A stretch of DNA of 64,000 nt from Bacteroidia bacterium (GCA_041391665.1 JAWKNO010000003.1:1922001-1986000), one strand, 5' to 3'; positions 23,770 through 34,677 are shown, counted from the first letter of the stretch. Made by a program: numbers and translations. Notes: a model not told the origin generated them from the letters alone.

Positions 23770-23841
23770 GTCCCGTTCGTCTAGTGGTTAGGACTTCAGA
23801 TTTTCATTCTGGCAACAGGGGTTCGACTCCCCTACGGGATA
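23770..23841 (+). tRNA. tRNA-Glu (anticodon TTC)
   Basis: The cloverleaf is complete. The acceptor stem is GTCCCGT with ACGGGAT (the first pair is G-U), the D arm is TCGTCTAGTGGTTAGGA and the anticodon loop TTTTCAT has TTC at positions 34-36. The T arm is AGGGG-TTCGACT-CCCCT and the discriminator base is A. No CCA is encoded. It stands alone with its own promoter and terminator. Confidence 0.95.
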
Positions 23842-23855
23842 CATACTTTAAACAC

Positions 23856-23890
23856 AAAGCCCTAAGAATCAAATTCTTGGGGCTTTTATT
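23856..23890 (+). terminator. Terminator of tRNA-Glu
   Basis: A 14-position stem (23856-23869 with 23873-23886, one wobble pair) and a 3-base loop are followed by TTTATTTT. The interval from here to 24112 holds nothing recognised. Confidence 0.88.
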
Positions 23891-24112
23891 TTAATACTAC
23901 CACACATTTGCTCACAACCTGCTAATCAAAAACAGCCTTAAAAGTCTGACCTTCGCTAGCTTTAATGTGAAAAAGTGGGCATGATTGACGGGTGTATCTT
24001 CTCTTATTCGTTTCCTGCCAGTAGCAAACAGGTCAAGTGATGGTGGCAGGTTTATCGGGTTGGAAACACCTGAATATTTTCTCTCCCGAAAGCTGACAAA
24101 CCGTCAATAAAT

Positions 24113-24146
24113 AAAAAAAGGCGAACCCGAAGGTCCGCCTTTTTTA
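24113..24146 (-). terminator. Terminator of the 1291-aa T9SS protein gene
   Basis: An A-rich/GGCG left arm (24113-24127) pairs with the CGCC/T-rich right arm (24132-24146), with loop CGAA and one mismatch. The A run on the left gives a T run on the minus strand, so it ends the leftward gene; it is nearly symmetrical and could work in both directions. Confidence 0.85.
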
Positions 24147-24162
24147 TTGTATCCCGAAGGGA

Positions 24163-27100
24163 TTATTCGATCATAATACGCTTGTGAACGATGGCATCGC
24201 TGCTTCTGATTTCGAGCAGATAAACGCCTTTTGCGATATTATTGGTCAGGCTCACTTCCTGCACAAATACTCCGCTGATCTGATCAATCGTACGGCTGTA
24301 GATCTGTTTGCCGTCCATTCCAAAGATGCTCAGGCTGACATCACTCAGGCTGACTTCTTCAAAACGAACATCAAATGATCCGCTGTTGGGGTTTGGATAT
24401 ACCTGGATGCGCTGGCCGAGCAGATCATCCTTAATCCCGACAGTAGTAACCATGACTGAATCAGAATAAACAGTATTTCCGCAACCATTATATGCAGTCA
24501 GGGTAACGGTATATATTCCATTGACACTGTAGGTATGTACAGGATTTAAATCGGTACTGGTATTCGTATCTCCAAAGTCCCATGACACACTGTCTGCACC
24601 CACAGAGCTATTTACAAAGGTTACGTTTGCACCGCTGACAGAAGCTACACTAAATTCTGCAATTGGCAATGTATCCAATGCGATCACAGTAAGTGTAGGG
24701 GAAGTCAGTTGACAACCATTGGCGTCGGTAATGATACCTGTGTAGTCGCCAGTCATCAGACCAGTAACATCTTCTGTCGTATCTCCATTGCTCCATGAGA
24801 AGAAGTAAGGAGCCGTACCACCTGCCACAGTAATCTGGATTTCTCCACTTGCGTCAGAAGGACAATCAACATTGACAAGATTGTCGAGCGAAACACTGAG
24901 CGAATCAGGCTGGCCAATCTCCAGAGAATCAGAAAGCAGACATCCAAAGACATCTGAAACCTGTACGGAATACATTCCCGCAGCCAGTCCCATAATACTA
25001 TCTGTAGTAGCGCCATTGCTCCAGCTGTATGCATAAGGTGCAGTACCACCACTGATGCTCACCGAAGCCATACCACTGGCATCACCTGCGCAAAGTGCGT
25101 CAGAGTCGGAGAAAGCTGCGTTCATTCCTGCAATTTCGCTGACAGGTACGCTATCGGATACGGTACAACCCAGTGCATCCGTAACAGTCAGCCCATACAT
25201 ACCGGCAGGAACGTTAAAGATCGTATCAGCAACTACGCCATTGCTCCAGGAGTAAGTATAAGGCGCCAATCCACCTGCAACGGATGCCGTGGCATAACCC
25301 GTAGAATCACCTTCACACACTACTACTTGTGCAGTAAGGGTAGGAAGACTCAGTGCTACAGCAGGGATGGTAACTACTACGGTATCCACACCTTCCAGGC
25401 CGTAGATATCGACTACATTTACAAAAATAACACTGTCGATGATATCGACACCGGTGGTATTTGTAAGGGAAATGGTCTGGGTAGTATCGCCCGTGGACCA
25501 GGTGTAGGTAGAGCCAGGGTTTCCGGCATCCAGCGTTCCGCCATTACACAATACGACAGTATCACCCAGGGTCACTACCGGAGGCTCAGATATGGTAAAA
25601 TCATCAAACGCAAATCCATCATCTTGTACAGAAGGATCAGATCCAAAAGCGATCCGAAAACGCACATTAGGCTGGCCGATTAACGAAGAATTCAGGACAT
25701 GAGCTGCCAGAACCCAGCCATTGGTACCACTTCCATCACGGCCGGTCCATCCTATCTGAGATCCACCCGGAGCACCATTAATGGTATTATCGTTGTACCA
25801 GTTATTGGGATCGCCCAATCCTCCAACATTTACCCATGAAGTTCCGCCATCGGTTGAACTCTGGAGTACCGCACCATCCCATGAAAATTCTGATTCAACC
25901 CAGATTTTCAGAGAAACCCAGCTGTTGGCAGGAGCATTGGTCATATCAATACATGGACTGGCCACCCAGGAGTTTTCACTGGCATTATACAATCCGGTAG
26001 CATTGGTAACCCATGAGTTTGGACCAGAAGCAGCACTGTTGATCACAATTTTTGCCGGAGTGGTCAGTACCCAGCTGGAGTTTGTCCCTCCTGAAGTCCA
26101 GTCAGCGGGGCCATTGTCAAAGTTTTCCTGATAGGGGAAAGCCGGTGCAATGGCAGGAATATTGTCTATTGTTGCAGATGCAGAGTCATTGGCTGTATTC
26201 AGGTCAGCAGGCGTAGCTGCAGTCGCTACCGCGGCAATGCTGTGAAGGCCGGCGACAGAGAGGTCGGCTGTAGCAGCAAATGTGAAGCTGATGGTATCAC
26301 CCGGTAAAAGCATACCAATGGCCTCTGGAGCAGAATATACGCCGCCATCTACAGCAAACTGTGCAGATCCACTCATCACGGTGTCAGTTCCTACGTTGGC
26401 AACGGTAATAGAAATCACCTCAAATGAATCCAGACCACAACCGCTACCGGCCTGCTCGATCGCAAGCAGTTGCAGGTCATAAGCTACCGGTTCGAATACT
26501 TCAATATCATCCAGTGAAAGGTCTCCTTCGAAGCTGGCTCCCTTTACGCCTACAAAAACAACCTGTACAATCTGCCCGGCAAAGGAACTCAGATCAGCAA
26601 TTTCCATCAACCAGGGCTCATTTTCACCGGTTTGTTGCTGACCAATGATAGAGTCAATGGTAACGCGTGTGCCGTTAGTGATAACGTCCACGTACAGCTT
26701 ACTCATATTGACCCCATACATATGGTACCAGAATTTCAGTTTAGGCGCAGAAAGTGTCCCCAGATCAATACAAGGGGTAAGGAGTTCTGCAATATTACCG
26801 GTAGAACCATTTGACGCCTCGGTATACACGTATGTTTGTCCGCCGGGGGTGTGGTCATCCAGTGGCCCGGTAGAGGATGAGTTTGCCACACCATCTGTTT
26901 CCACATACCACTGATAGGTGGTCTGATTGGTGAAAGTCCAGCCGGTGGGGAATGTTCCGGGAGATCCCGCTACAGCCGTTTCAAAATCTTCCAAAAATGG
27001 TGCGGCTAAATAAACCAGATTATTATTGATGTTTACAGAAAAGGTATTGTCCGTCAAATCATTTTCACCCAGTACTGCAGCGGCAACTTCTACGGTATGA

Positions 27101-28038
27101 GGCCCTGAGGCAGAGACATCCGCTGTTGCTGTAAAGGTATAAGTAGTGGCAGCTCCTGGCGCCAGTGTGCCAGGCACGACCTCAGGGGTAGTGGGTGATC
27201 CACCATCTACAATAAATGATGCAGTGATACCGGTCAAAGGAAGCGTTCCCTGATTGACCAGATTAATCGTAACGGTTGCTGTCGCTGAATTTCCACAATC
27301 AAAGTCCACACTACCTCCGGTTGCAGTCACATCAAGTGGCACCTGAATGATCGGCTCAAATTCCCAGTAGTCGTTGTCAGCAACGGATGTTCCATTTCCG
27401 GCCAGTACGAGGTTGCTGCCAGCTTCCACGGCTGTTGTGCTATTCATCTGAACACCAACTGTGTTGGTGGAAGTGATTCCGGTGGTGGAGTAAAGATCCA
27501 CCATATAGATTTTGTTGGTGGTTTCTTCCAGTACCATCGCAAAATAGGCAAAGGAAATGGAGGGGTTACCAATTTCAAAAGAGAACCATCTGATCCACAA
27601 CTGACGGTTAGGCGCCGTACCGAAGGTCTGACTCTGGATATTATCGCCGGAACCAGTAGGCGGAAGAGAGGTAAAATCATCCCAGTATACCGCTACCGAC
27701 ATATCGGGCAGGTTGGCACTGGGCAGAGGACCGTTTCCACCGGGAATTACAGCCGCAGGGTCAAAGGAGACCACACCGTTCTGGCTGGCAATCAGTTGCG
27801 TAACCGGTGTCCCGTAAAAATCAAAAGCAAAGGGAATCGTAATTGGCGCACTCCAGACGTTTGCGGACTGGGGGCCAATAATTTCGTTGACCCATCCCGT
27901 GGTCGTCGCATCCGTTTGGGTGTTCAACCCACCCGGGTTTCCGGCATTCGGATGGAAAGAATAAAAGTAGGTTGTCTGTGCAAACAGTCCCACTGTTCCT
28001 ACCAGACAAATCAGTAGAAGGGTAAAAATTTTCCTCAT
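24163..28038 (-). CDS. Large T9SS-secreted protein with SprB repeats and PKD domain
   Basis: This 1291-aa surface or secreted protein has a signal peptide at residues 1-20 (cleavage near GLFAQ). Two CARDB-like adhesion domains are seen, one near residues 235-335 and another near 545-640. A MAM/jelly-roll-like segment occurs twice, beginning FLEDFETAVAG and YQENFDNGPAD. Three SprB-type repeats follow in tandem, each ending in a GGLAPYTYSWSNG-like core with a GMYGLTVTDALGC-like close. Then come a PKD domain (VSWDFGDTNTSTDLNPVHTYS) and a type A T9SS C-terminal sorting domain (IQVYPNPNSGSFDVRFE ... GVYLLEIRSSD ... KRIMIE). It is exported by T9SS and probably anchored on the surface as an adhesin- or motility-type protein. 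Its partner and ligand are unknown. Confidence 0.9.
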   Translation of the reverse strand: MRKIFTLLLICLVGTVGLFAQTTYFYSFHPNAGNPGGLNTQTDATTTGWVNEIIGPQSANVWSAPITIPFAFDFYGTPVTQLIASQNGVVSFDPAAVIPGGNGPLPSANLPDMSVAVYWDDFTSLPPTGSGDNIQSQTFGTAPNRQLWIRWFSFEIGNPSISFAYFAMVLEETTNKIYMVDLYSTTGITSTNTVGVQMNSTTAVEAGSNLVLAGNGTSVADNDYWEFEPIIQVPLDVTATGGSVDFDCGNSATATVTINLVNQGTLPLTGITASFIVDGGSPTTPEVVPGTLAPGAATTYTFTATADVSASGPHTVEVAAAVLGENDLTDNTFSVNINNNLVYLAAPFLEDFETAVAGSPGTFPTGWTFTNQTTYQWYVETDGVANSSSTGPLDDHTPGGQTYVYTEASNGSTGNIAELLTPCIDLGTLSAPKLKFWYHMYGVNMSKLYVDVITNGTRVTIDSIIGQQQTGENEPWLMEIADLSSFAGQIVQVVFVGVKGASFEGDLSLDDIEVFEPVAYDLQLLAIEQAGSGCGLDSFEVISITVANVGTDTVMSGSAQFAVDGGVYSAPEAIGMLLPGDTISFTFAATADLSVAGLHSIAAVATAATPADLNTANDSASATIDNIPAIAPAFPYQENFDNGPADWTSGGTNSSWVLTTPAKIVINSAASGPNSWVTNATGLYNASENSWVASPCIDMTNAPANSWVSLKIWVESEFSWDGAVLQSSTDGGTSWVNVGGLGDPNNWYNDNTINGAPGGSQIGWTGRDGSGTNGWVLAAHVLNSSLIGQPNVRFRIAFGSDPSVQDDGFAFDDFTISEPPVVTLGDTVVLCNGGTLDAGNPGSTYTWSTGDTTQTISLTNTTGVDIIDSVIFVNVVDIYGLEGVDTVVVTIPAVALSLPTLTAQVVVCEGDSTGYATASVAGGLAPYTYSWSNGVVADTIFNVPAGMYGLTVTDALGCTVSDSVPVSEIAGMNAAFSDSDALCAGDASGMASVSISGGTAPYAYSWSNGATTDSIMGLAAGMYSVQVSDVFGCLLSDSLEIGQPDSLSVSLDNLVNVDCPSDASGEIQITVAGGTAPYFFSWSNGDTTEDVTGLMTGDYTGIITDANGCQLTSPTLTVIALDTLPIAEFSVASVSGANVTFVNSSVGADSVSWDFGDTNTSTDLNPVHTYSVNGIYTVTLTAYNGCGNTVYSDSVMVTTVGIKDDLLGQRIQVYPNPNSGSFDVRFEEVSLSDVSLSIFGMDGKQIYSRTIDQISGVFVQEVSLTNNIAKGVYLLEIRSSDAIVHKRIMIE

Positions 28039-28217
28039 AGAGTTAGGGTAAGTTGTAATAAGCGTTTAGGTTAGACTTACAAAATCATCTTCTATGTATG
28101 AAATAGAAGTGATCCGCAAGATAGTGACTCTCAAGTCATTTTGCAATTCCGGCCCTTTCCGGTTGGTACTTTAGCTTTATCAGAATCGGGGAAATCACCG
28201 GTTGTTTTGCAGGTTCC

Positions 28218-30626
28218 TCATATCTCGATCTCCACTGACAACCTGATCTCTCTGGAAGAAGCGCCTGATTGGATCCGATAGATGCCTTTTTCCAATACCC
28301 ATCCGGCCTTTTCCTCATCCCAGTATCGCAATTCGGAAACTGGCAGGCTAATGGCAATTTCCTCCGTTTCTCCGGCTTCAAGATTACGGGTTTTGGCAAA
28401 TGCTTTCAGCTCGCAGACAGGGCGATCAATAGCTGAGCCGGATTTCGAAACATATATCTGCACTACTTCTTTCCCGGCCCTGTCGCCTTTGTTCTGTACT
28501 GACAGGGAAATACGTATGGTATCATTTTCCATACTGACTGCCATATTTTTGAATTCAAAACTGGTATAAGAGAGTCCATAGCCGAAAGGATAGGACACCT
28601 CCAGGTTCGCTTTATCAAAATGCCGGTAGCCTACATAAATTCCTTCCTCGTAATTTGTATAATCTTTGTTCCTGATCTTTTTCTCATCTGCTTTTTCTTT
28701 ACCGGAAAATAGCATTGCAGACAAACTTATTGGTTCACCGTCCTGCGGGAAGTTGCTATTGGAGGCGTGATCGCCCAGGTGAACGGGAAAGGTCATGGGG
28801 AGTCTTCCTCCCGGACTCACTTTACCGCTGATAATGTCGGCCACCGAGTTGCCGCCTTCCTGTCCGCCCTGCCACGCAAGCAGAATCGCATCAGGCTGGT
28901 CTTTCCATGAAGCAGTTTCGATGACACCGCCAATATTCAGGACGACAATTACTTTTTTCCCTGCCTGATGAAATGCCTTGCAGGCGGCAGAGATCATTTC
29001 CTGCTCGTCTTTTGACAACAAAAAGTCATCCTTTTCGATCCTGTCGCCTCCTTCACCGCTATTCCTTCCAATGGTAATGATTCCTGCATCTGCGGCGGAA
29101 GCGATTTGTTCCAGTTGTCCGGCAGCATAAACTATTTCAGGCGGATCATACGGATTGAACATGGCACTCATTCCCTCAGGCTTAACAAACAAGTCCTTGT
29201 TTGCCGCCTTATGTGATTCATAAATTTCTTTGGCTAAGGCGTTGATTTCAAATCCCGCACCGGTCAATCCTTCTTCGAGGGAAACCGTGTAGGCTTCATT
29301 TACATCTCCCGAGCCGGTTCCTCCTGCAATAAAATCATAAGAAGTAACCCCCAGCAGCGCCACTTTTTTTGCCTGCTGAATGGGCAGTGTGTGTTCATTT
29401 TTGAGCAAAACCATGCCTTCTGATGCCGCCTTTCTGGCAAGTGCAGCGTGAGATTCCAGATCCGGGTTGTTGCCAGGCTTATCGTTCTGCATTTTTCTGG
29501 ATTGCAGCACTAATGAGAGAATTCTTCTGGCAGAGTTATCAATGTCTTCCATTGACAATTCTCCTTTTTCATAGGCTTTCGTTAAAGCATCCCACTGCAT
29601 TTTTGTGCCCGGCTCCAGCAGGTCATTTCCTGCGCGGATCATCGCTGGCGCGTCATTCCCGCCAAACCAATCTGACATGACCACACCCTCAAACCCCCAT
29701 TCGCCTCTCAGCACGTCCGTGAGCAGGGATCTGCTTTCCGAAGTGTAAGTACCATTCAGCTTGTTGTAAGAAGACATGACCGTCCAGGGCCGGGATTTTT
29801 TTACGATGATTTCAAACCCTTTGAGGTAGATCTCCCTTAGGGCTCTTTCCGATACGATCACATCGTTAGCGTTTCGGTTTGTTTCCTGGTTATTGGCCAC
29901 AAAATGTTTGACCGAGGTCCCAACCCCGTTGGACTCTATGCCATTCACCATCGCCGCACCGGTTAGTCCGGTCAGTACAGGATCTTCGGAATAATATTCA
30001 AAATTACGGCCACAGAGCGGATGCCGGTGAATATTGGCGCCGGGGCCCAGGATCACATCCAGCCCATATTCGCGCGCTTCATTTCCCATAGCATTTCCTA
30101 CTTCTTCGACCATAGCTGAATTCCATGTGGACGCCAGCAAAGTGCCTATCGGAAATGCCGTACAGTAGTAGGTTCTGTCTTCGCCTTTGCGCCTGGGCTC
30201 GATTCTCAGTCCTGCCGGGCCATCTGAAAGATATACTACCGGTAATCCCAGACGGGGTGTGGGAACAATCGTACCTGCAGCCCCCGGAATGCCCCCGGTT
30301 TCAGCACGGCCGATCGCAGATGCCAGTCCGGAGCCTTTGAGAATGTGAATTTTCTCTTCAATGGTCATTTGAGAGAGCAGGTCTTCCACCCGTTCTTCTG
30401 TTGATTTTCTGTCGTCCTCATATACATCCAGCTCACCATTTGCGTTGCGATCCATGAAGGTGTAACCATCGACGGTAATTTCTTTGATGGCGACATTCTC
30501 AGCATAATCCTTTTCAAAATTGAGAAAAGTGGATTTGAGATACATCCATCCTCCCAGTCCGGCCAGTACCAGCAGCAGCAGTAATGCGCCCACAGCGATC
30601 AAAGTTATTTTTAGTCCCTTTTTCAT
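28218..30626 (-). CDS. Membrane-anchored glycoside hydrolase family 3 (beta-glucosidase-like)
   Basis: The start MKKGLKITLIAVGALLLL at 30626 is chosen over the ATG 17 codons upstream. The 802-residue protein has an N-terminal membrane anchor (residues about 7-29), then an EF-hand-like loop DRNANGELDVYED. The GH3 TIM barrel follows, with KHFVANNQETNRNAND and VVMSDWFGGN (nucleophile Asp in SDW), and then the GH3 C-terminal sandwich. A fibronectin-III-like domain closes it (VSYPFGYGLSYTSFEFKN, GKEVVQIYVSKSGS). It cleaves beta-linked glucosides or xylosides from non-reducing ends at the cell surface or in the periplasm. No polysaccharide-utilisation partners are adjacent. Confidence 0.9.
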   Translation of the reverse strand: MKKGLKITLIAVGALLLLLVLAGLGGWMYLKSTFLNFEKDYAENVAIKEITVDGYTFMDRNANGELDVYEDDRKSTEERVEDLLSQMTIEEKIHILKGSGLASAIGRAETGGIPGAAGTIVPTPRLGLPVVYLSDGPAGLRIEPRRKGEDRTYYCTAFPIGTLLASTWNSAMVEEVGNAMGNEAREYGLDVILGPGANIHRHPLCGRNFEYYSEDPVLTGLTGAAMVNGIESNGVGTSVKHFVANNQETNRNANDVIVSERALREIYLKGFEIIVKKSRPWTVMSSYNKLNGTYTSESRSLLTDVLRGEWGFEGVVMSDWFGGNDAPAMIRAGNDLLEPGTKMQWDALTKAYEKGELSMEDIDNSARRILSLVLQSRKMQNDKPGNNPDLESHAALARKAASEGMVLLKNEHTLPIQQAKKVALLGVTSYDFIAGGTGSGDVNEAYTVSLEEGLTGAGFEINALAKEIYESHKAANKDLFVKPEGMSAMFNPYDPPEIVYAAGQLEQIASAADAGIITIGRNSGEGGDRIEKDDFLLSKDEQEMISAACKAFHQAGKKVIVVLNIGGVIETASWKDQPDAILLAWQGGQEGGNSVADIISGKVSPGGRLPMTFPVHLGDHASNSNFPQDGEPISLSAMLFSGKEKADEKKIRNKDYTNYEEGIYVGYRHFDKANLEVSYPFGYGLSYTSFEFKNMAVSMENDTIRISLSVQNKGDRAGKEVVQIYVSKSGSAIDRPVCELKAFAKTRNLEAGETEEIAISLPVSELRYWDEEKAGWVLEKGIYRIQSGASSREIRLSVEIEI

Positions 30627-30981
30627 ATTTGTGTAATGTTGATCTGCGCGATTTATCCATTCTTCTTTCCAGCACATCTGCGGGCCTTTCAGCTTAATGC
30701 GGGGTTTTGCTACCGGTTCTGCATCGCTTTTGCTGGCCGTTTGGAGGGGAAAGCTTTCCTCGCAGCAAAATCAGTGTTGGAAGAAAAACAACTTACAGAC
30801 AATTATAAGCATTCTTTTGAATTAAGAACACCCAAACCGTGTTTGAGAAAAAAGCCTGCCCGGGATTTTCAAAATGATGTTTATGAAAGTCCACAATCTT
30901 TCTATTTTTTCCTGCCCGCGTTAGCGATAAAACCCAAAAAGCCCGAACTTCGCAGCTTTAAAAAGCTCAAACATTGTCGCA
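30627..30981. other. Non-coding interval before purL
   Basis: 355 bp between the divergent GH3 and purL genes. No full promoter, riboswitch or hairpin with a T tract was recognised. A 139-codon rightward ORF crosses it and enters purL in another frame; it has no family features. Confidence 0.4.
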
Positions 30982-33900
30982 ATGATCCTTTTTTTTGGTT
31001 CTCCTTCCGATCTCATTTTCGCAGTAGAAGTTGCTCACCCACTGAGCACATCTGAACGGGACAAACTCGTCTGGCTCTTTGGCAACCAACCCCTGCTTGA
31101 CCAACAGACGGTCTCCAGCACCTTCATCGGCCCCAGGGCTGCGATGATCACTCCATGGAGTACCAATGCTGTAGAAATTACTCAAAACATGACGATCGTC
31201 GGAATCAGCCGGATCGAGCGATTTGTGCCCGCACAAAAGCATGAAGCTTTTGACCCTATGTTGTTCCAGCGCTACGCGCAACTCGATCAACAGATTTTCA
31301 CCATTAATATTACGCCTGCATCCATACAGCCAGTTAAAGATATTGCCGCTTACAATCAGGCAGAAGGGCTTGCGCTAAACCCGGAGGAAATTGTCTATCT
31401 CGAAGCTTTGGCCCAACGCCTGGGACGCCCACTGACTGACTCCGAAGTGTTTGGATTCTCTCAAGTCAACAGCGAACATTGCCGCCACAAGATTTTTAAC
31501 GGCACCTTTGTGATTGATGGCCAGGAAAAACCACAATCACTTTTCAAACTTATCAAAGCGACTTCGCAGGCCCATCCAAACAGCATTGTTTCGGCTTACC
31601 GCGACAACGTAGCCTTTGTCAAAGGCCCGCAAATTATCCAGTTTGCCCCGGCAAAAGCCGATCTGCCTGACTGGTATCAGCGCACCCCCATCCACACCGT
31701 GCTCTCTCTCAAAGCCGAAACCCACAACTTCCCCACTACCGTAGAACCTTTCAACGGAGCGGCAACCGGCTCGGGTGGCGAAATCCGCGACCGCCTGGCA
31801 GGCGGGCAGGGTTCTCTCCCTCTCGCAGGCACAGCAGTATATATGACTGCATACTCCCGTCTGCAGGACGACCGCCCCTGGGAACAGGCTTTTCCTGAGA
31901 GGAAATGGCTGTATCAGACTCCGGTTGACATCCTCATCAAAGCTTCCAACGGAGCCTCTGACTTCGGCAACAAATTTGGCCAACCCCTCATCAATGGCTC
32001 AGTCCTTACCTTCGAACAGGATATGGGCGATCGCAAAATGGGCTATGACAAGGTCATCATGATGGCTGGTGGCATCGGATATGGAAGGGAAGAACAAGCA
32101 CAAAAACATACCCCAAAACCCGGTGACAAGATTGTGGTCATGGGGGGAGACAACTACCGCATCGGCATGGGTGGGGCGTCGGTTTCCTCTTCCGATACGG
32201 GGGAATTTGGTACCGGGCTTGAACTCAACGCCGTACAACGATCCAACCCCGAAATGCAAAAACGGGTGGCTAATGCCATCCGGGGTATGGTAGAATCCTC
32301 CACCAACTCCATCATTTCCATTCACGACCACGGAGCAGGCGGACACCTCAACAGCCTGTCAGAACTCGTCGAAGAAACCGGCGGAGTCATTTACCTCAAT
32401 CGCCTTCCTGTCGGTGATCCCACCCTTTCAGCCAAAGAAATCATTGGCAATGAATCGCAGGAGCGGATGGGGCTGATCATTTCCCCCGAAGATCTGCCAA
32501 CCTTAACAGCCATTGCTGCACGGGAGCGCGCACCACTCTACGTCGTCGGAGAAGTGACCGGCGACATGCGTTTTGCTTTTGTTTCAGAGGAAACAGGAGA
32601 AAAGCCGATGGATCTCGCACTGTCAGATATGTTTGGCAGTTCGCCCAAAACGATCATGGAAGACCGCCATGTGACACGGCACTATGAGCCAGTGCAATAC
32701 AACACCCATGAGTTGCCCACTTATCTCTCGCAGGTTCTCAAACTGGAAGCCGTCGCATGCAAAGACTGGCTTACCAATAAAGTAGATCGCTGTGTGGGCG
32801 GACTGGTAGCCAAGCAGCAATGTGCCGGGCCACTCCAACTTCCGCTCAATAACTGTGGGGTCATGGCCCTCGATTACGAAAGCGGACAGGGAATCGCTAC
32901 CGCTATCGGCCATGCGCCTGTCAGCGGCCTGATTGACCCCATAGCAGGTTCACGCAACTCTGTAGCGGAGGCACTTACCAACCTCATCTGGGCGCCCTTA
33001 AAAGAAGGGCTTCGCTCCGTGTCTCTTTCTGCCAACTGGATGTGGCCCTGCCGCAATGCAGGCGAAGATGCCCGCCTGTATGAGGCCGTACAGAGTCTTT
33101 CAGAATTTGTGATTGCATTGGGTATCAATGTGCCGACGGGCAAAGACTCCCTGTCGATGAAACAAAAATACCCCGATGGCGAAGTGCTCGCTCCGGGTAC
33201 AGTGATAGTTTCTGCTTCCGGACATTGTGATGATATCTCCCGTGTTGTAGAACCCGTGTTACAAGCAGATGGCGGGGCGCTGTATTACCTGCCGCTGAGC
33301 GGAGATGCGTTCAAGCTGGGTGGCAGTTCCTTTGCGCAGGTGCGCAATACCATCGGAGACCAAACCCCCACCATAAAAGACACAACTTACTTCGCCCGGG
33401 CTTTTGACGCTGTACAGGCTCTTATTCGCGAAGATCTGGTACTGGCCGGACACGACATATCAGCCGGTGGGTTGATCACTGCCCTGCTGGAGATGTGTTT
33501 TGCAGATCCGGCAGCAGGTCTGGATCTCGACCTGAATACCCTCGCAAGCGACGATCTTGTGACCTTGCTCTTTGCAGAAAATGCAGGCTTGTTGATTCAG
33601 GTAAGAGATGGGCAGGCCGAAGGGCGAATGAAAGATCTGGGGCTGGTCGCCCACCGCATCGGACAACCCGCTACGCCCGGACATATATCGCTGACCTATA
33701 AAGGCGAAACCCAAAACTTTGATGTCGCCAGATACCGTCAGGATTGGTACGAAACCTCCTGGCTGCTGGATCGGAGGCAGACCACACCTTCTCTGGCAGA
33801 TGAAAGGTATCAGGAATACATGAATCAGCCGCTTCACTACACTTTCCCCCAATCCTTTTCCGGCAAAAAGCCTGTTCGCCCGGCCAGGCGCCCCAAAGCC

Positions 33901-34626
33901 GCCGTGCTGCGCGAAAAAGGCAGCAACTCTGAGCGAGAACTGGCCAATGCCCTGTATCTGGCCGGTTTTGATGTAAAGGATGTACACATGACCGATCTGA
34001 TTTCGGGTCGGGAAACGCTGGAAGACATCCGGTTCCTGGGCGCTGTAGGGGGATTCTCCAACTCCGACGTATTGGGGTCAGCCAAAGGCTGGGCCGGGGC
34101 ATTTTTGTACAACGAAAAAGCAAAAACTGCACTCGATCGGTTTTTTGCCCGCGAAGATGTGCTCTCTATCGGCATCTGCAACGGTTGTCAGCTTTTCATG
34201 GAGCTCAATCTGATCAATCCGGAGCATAGCAGGCAGGGTTTTATGCACTTCAACGACTCTCACAAACACGAGAGCATTTTCACCTCGGTGGAGGTACTGC
34301 CCAATCATGCGGTCATGATGAAAGATCTGGCAGGAGCCCGGCTGGGAATCTGGGTTTCCCACGGAGAGGGGAAATTTTACCTGCCGGAGCCGGAGGCGGC
34401 GTATCATATCGTAGCCAAATTTGGCTACGAGGCATACCCTGCCAACCCTAATGGCAGTGCTTTCAACACAGCTATGCTCGCCAGTGCCGATGGTCGTCAC
34501 CTGGCGACGATGCCACACCTGGAGCGCTCTGCTTTCCCGTGGAACTGGGCGCATTACCCCAAAGACCGGAAGGATGAGGTTTCGCCCTGGATAGAAGCTT
34601 TTGTGAATGCAAGAGACTGGATGTAG
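30982..34626 (+). CDS. purL: Phosphoribosylformylglycinamidine synthase (single-chain)
   Basis: This 1214-aa enzyme carries out the ATP- and glutamine-dependent conversion of FGAR to FGAM in purine synthesis. A PurS-like N-terminal domain, a linker (FGFSQVNSEHCRHKIFNG), two AIR-synthase-type halves (GGxG-rich IGMGGASVSSSDTGEFG) and a C-terminal class I glutaminase are all present. The glutaminase holds VLREKGSNSERELA and the nucleophile C1066 in GICNGCQLF. It is the large fused form, as in Proteobacteria and many Bacteroidota, not the PurSQL complex. It stands alone; no other pur gene is next to it. Confidence 0.96.
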   Translation: MILFFGSPSDLIFAVEVAHPLSTSERDKLVWLFGNQPLLDQQTVSSTFIGPRAAMITPWSTNAVEITQNMTIVGISRIERFVPAQKHEAFDPMLFQRYAQLDQQIFTINITPASIQPVKDIAAYNQAEGLALNPEEIVYLEALAQRLGRPLTDSEVFGFSQVNSEHCRHKIFNGTFVIDGQEKPQSLFKLIKATSQAHPNSIVSAYRDNVAFVKGPQIIQFAPAKADLPDWYQRTPIHTVLSLKAETHNFPTTVEPFNGAATGSGGEIRDRLAGGQGSLPLAGTAVYMTAYSRLQDDRPWEQAFPERKWLYQTPVDILIKASNGASDFGNKFGQPLINGSVLTFEQDMGDRKMGYDKVIMMAGGIGYGREEQAQKHTPKPGDKIVVMGGDNYRIGMGGASVSSSDTGEFGTGLELNAVQRSNPEMQKRVANAIRGMVESSTNSIISIHDHGAGGHLNSLSELVEETGGVIYLNRLPVGDPTLSAKEIIGNESQERMGLIISPEDLPTLTAIAARERAPLYVVGEVTGDMRFAFVSEETGEKPMDLALSDMFGSSPKTIMEDRHVTRHYEPVQYNTHELPTYLSQVLKLEAVACKDWLTNKVDRCVGGLVAKQQCAGPLQLPLNNCGVMALDYESGQGIATAIGHAPVSGLIDPIAGSRNSVAEALTNLIWAPLKEGLRSVSLSANWMWPCRNAGEDARLYEAVQSLSEFVIALGINVPTGKDSLSMKQKYPDGEVLAPGTVIVSASGHCDDISRVVEPVLQADGGALYYLPLSGDAFKLGGSSFAQVRNTIGDQTPTIKDTTYFARAFDAVQALIREDLVLAGHDISAGGLITALLEMCFADPAAGLDLDLNTLASDDLVTLLFAENAGLLIQVRDGQAEGRMKDLGLVAHRIGQPATPGHISLTYKGETQNFDVARYRQDWYETSWLLDRRQTTPSLADERYQEYMNQPLHYTFPQSFSGKKPVRPARRPKAAVLREKGSNSERELANALYLAGFDVKDVHMTDLISGRETLEDIRFLGAVGGFSNSDVLGSAKGWAGAFLYNEKAKTALDRFFAREDVLSIGICNGCQLFMELNLINPEHSRQGFMHFNDSHKHESIFTSVEVLPNHAVMMKDLAGARLGIWVSHGEGKFYLPEPEAAYHIVAKFGYEAYPANPNGSAFNTAMLASADGRHLATMPHLERSAFPWNWAHYPKDRKDEVSPWIEAFVNARDWM

Positions 34627-34677
34627 AGATATTCAGGTATTTTTCGTTTCTTAGTCATAAGCCAAATCCTATTTGCC

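Noticed and set aside
30636..31055. 139-codon ORF upstream of and into purL
   Set aside because: It overlaps the purL start in another frame and has no protein-family features.
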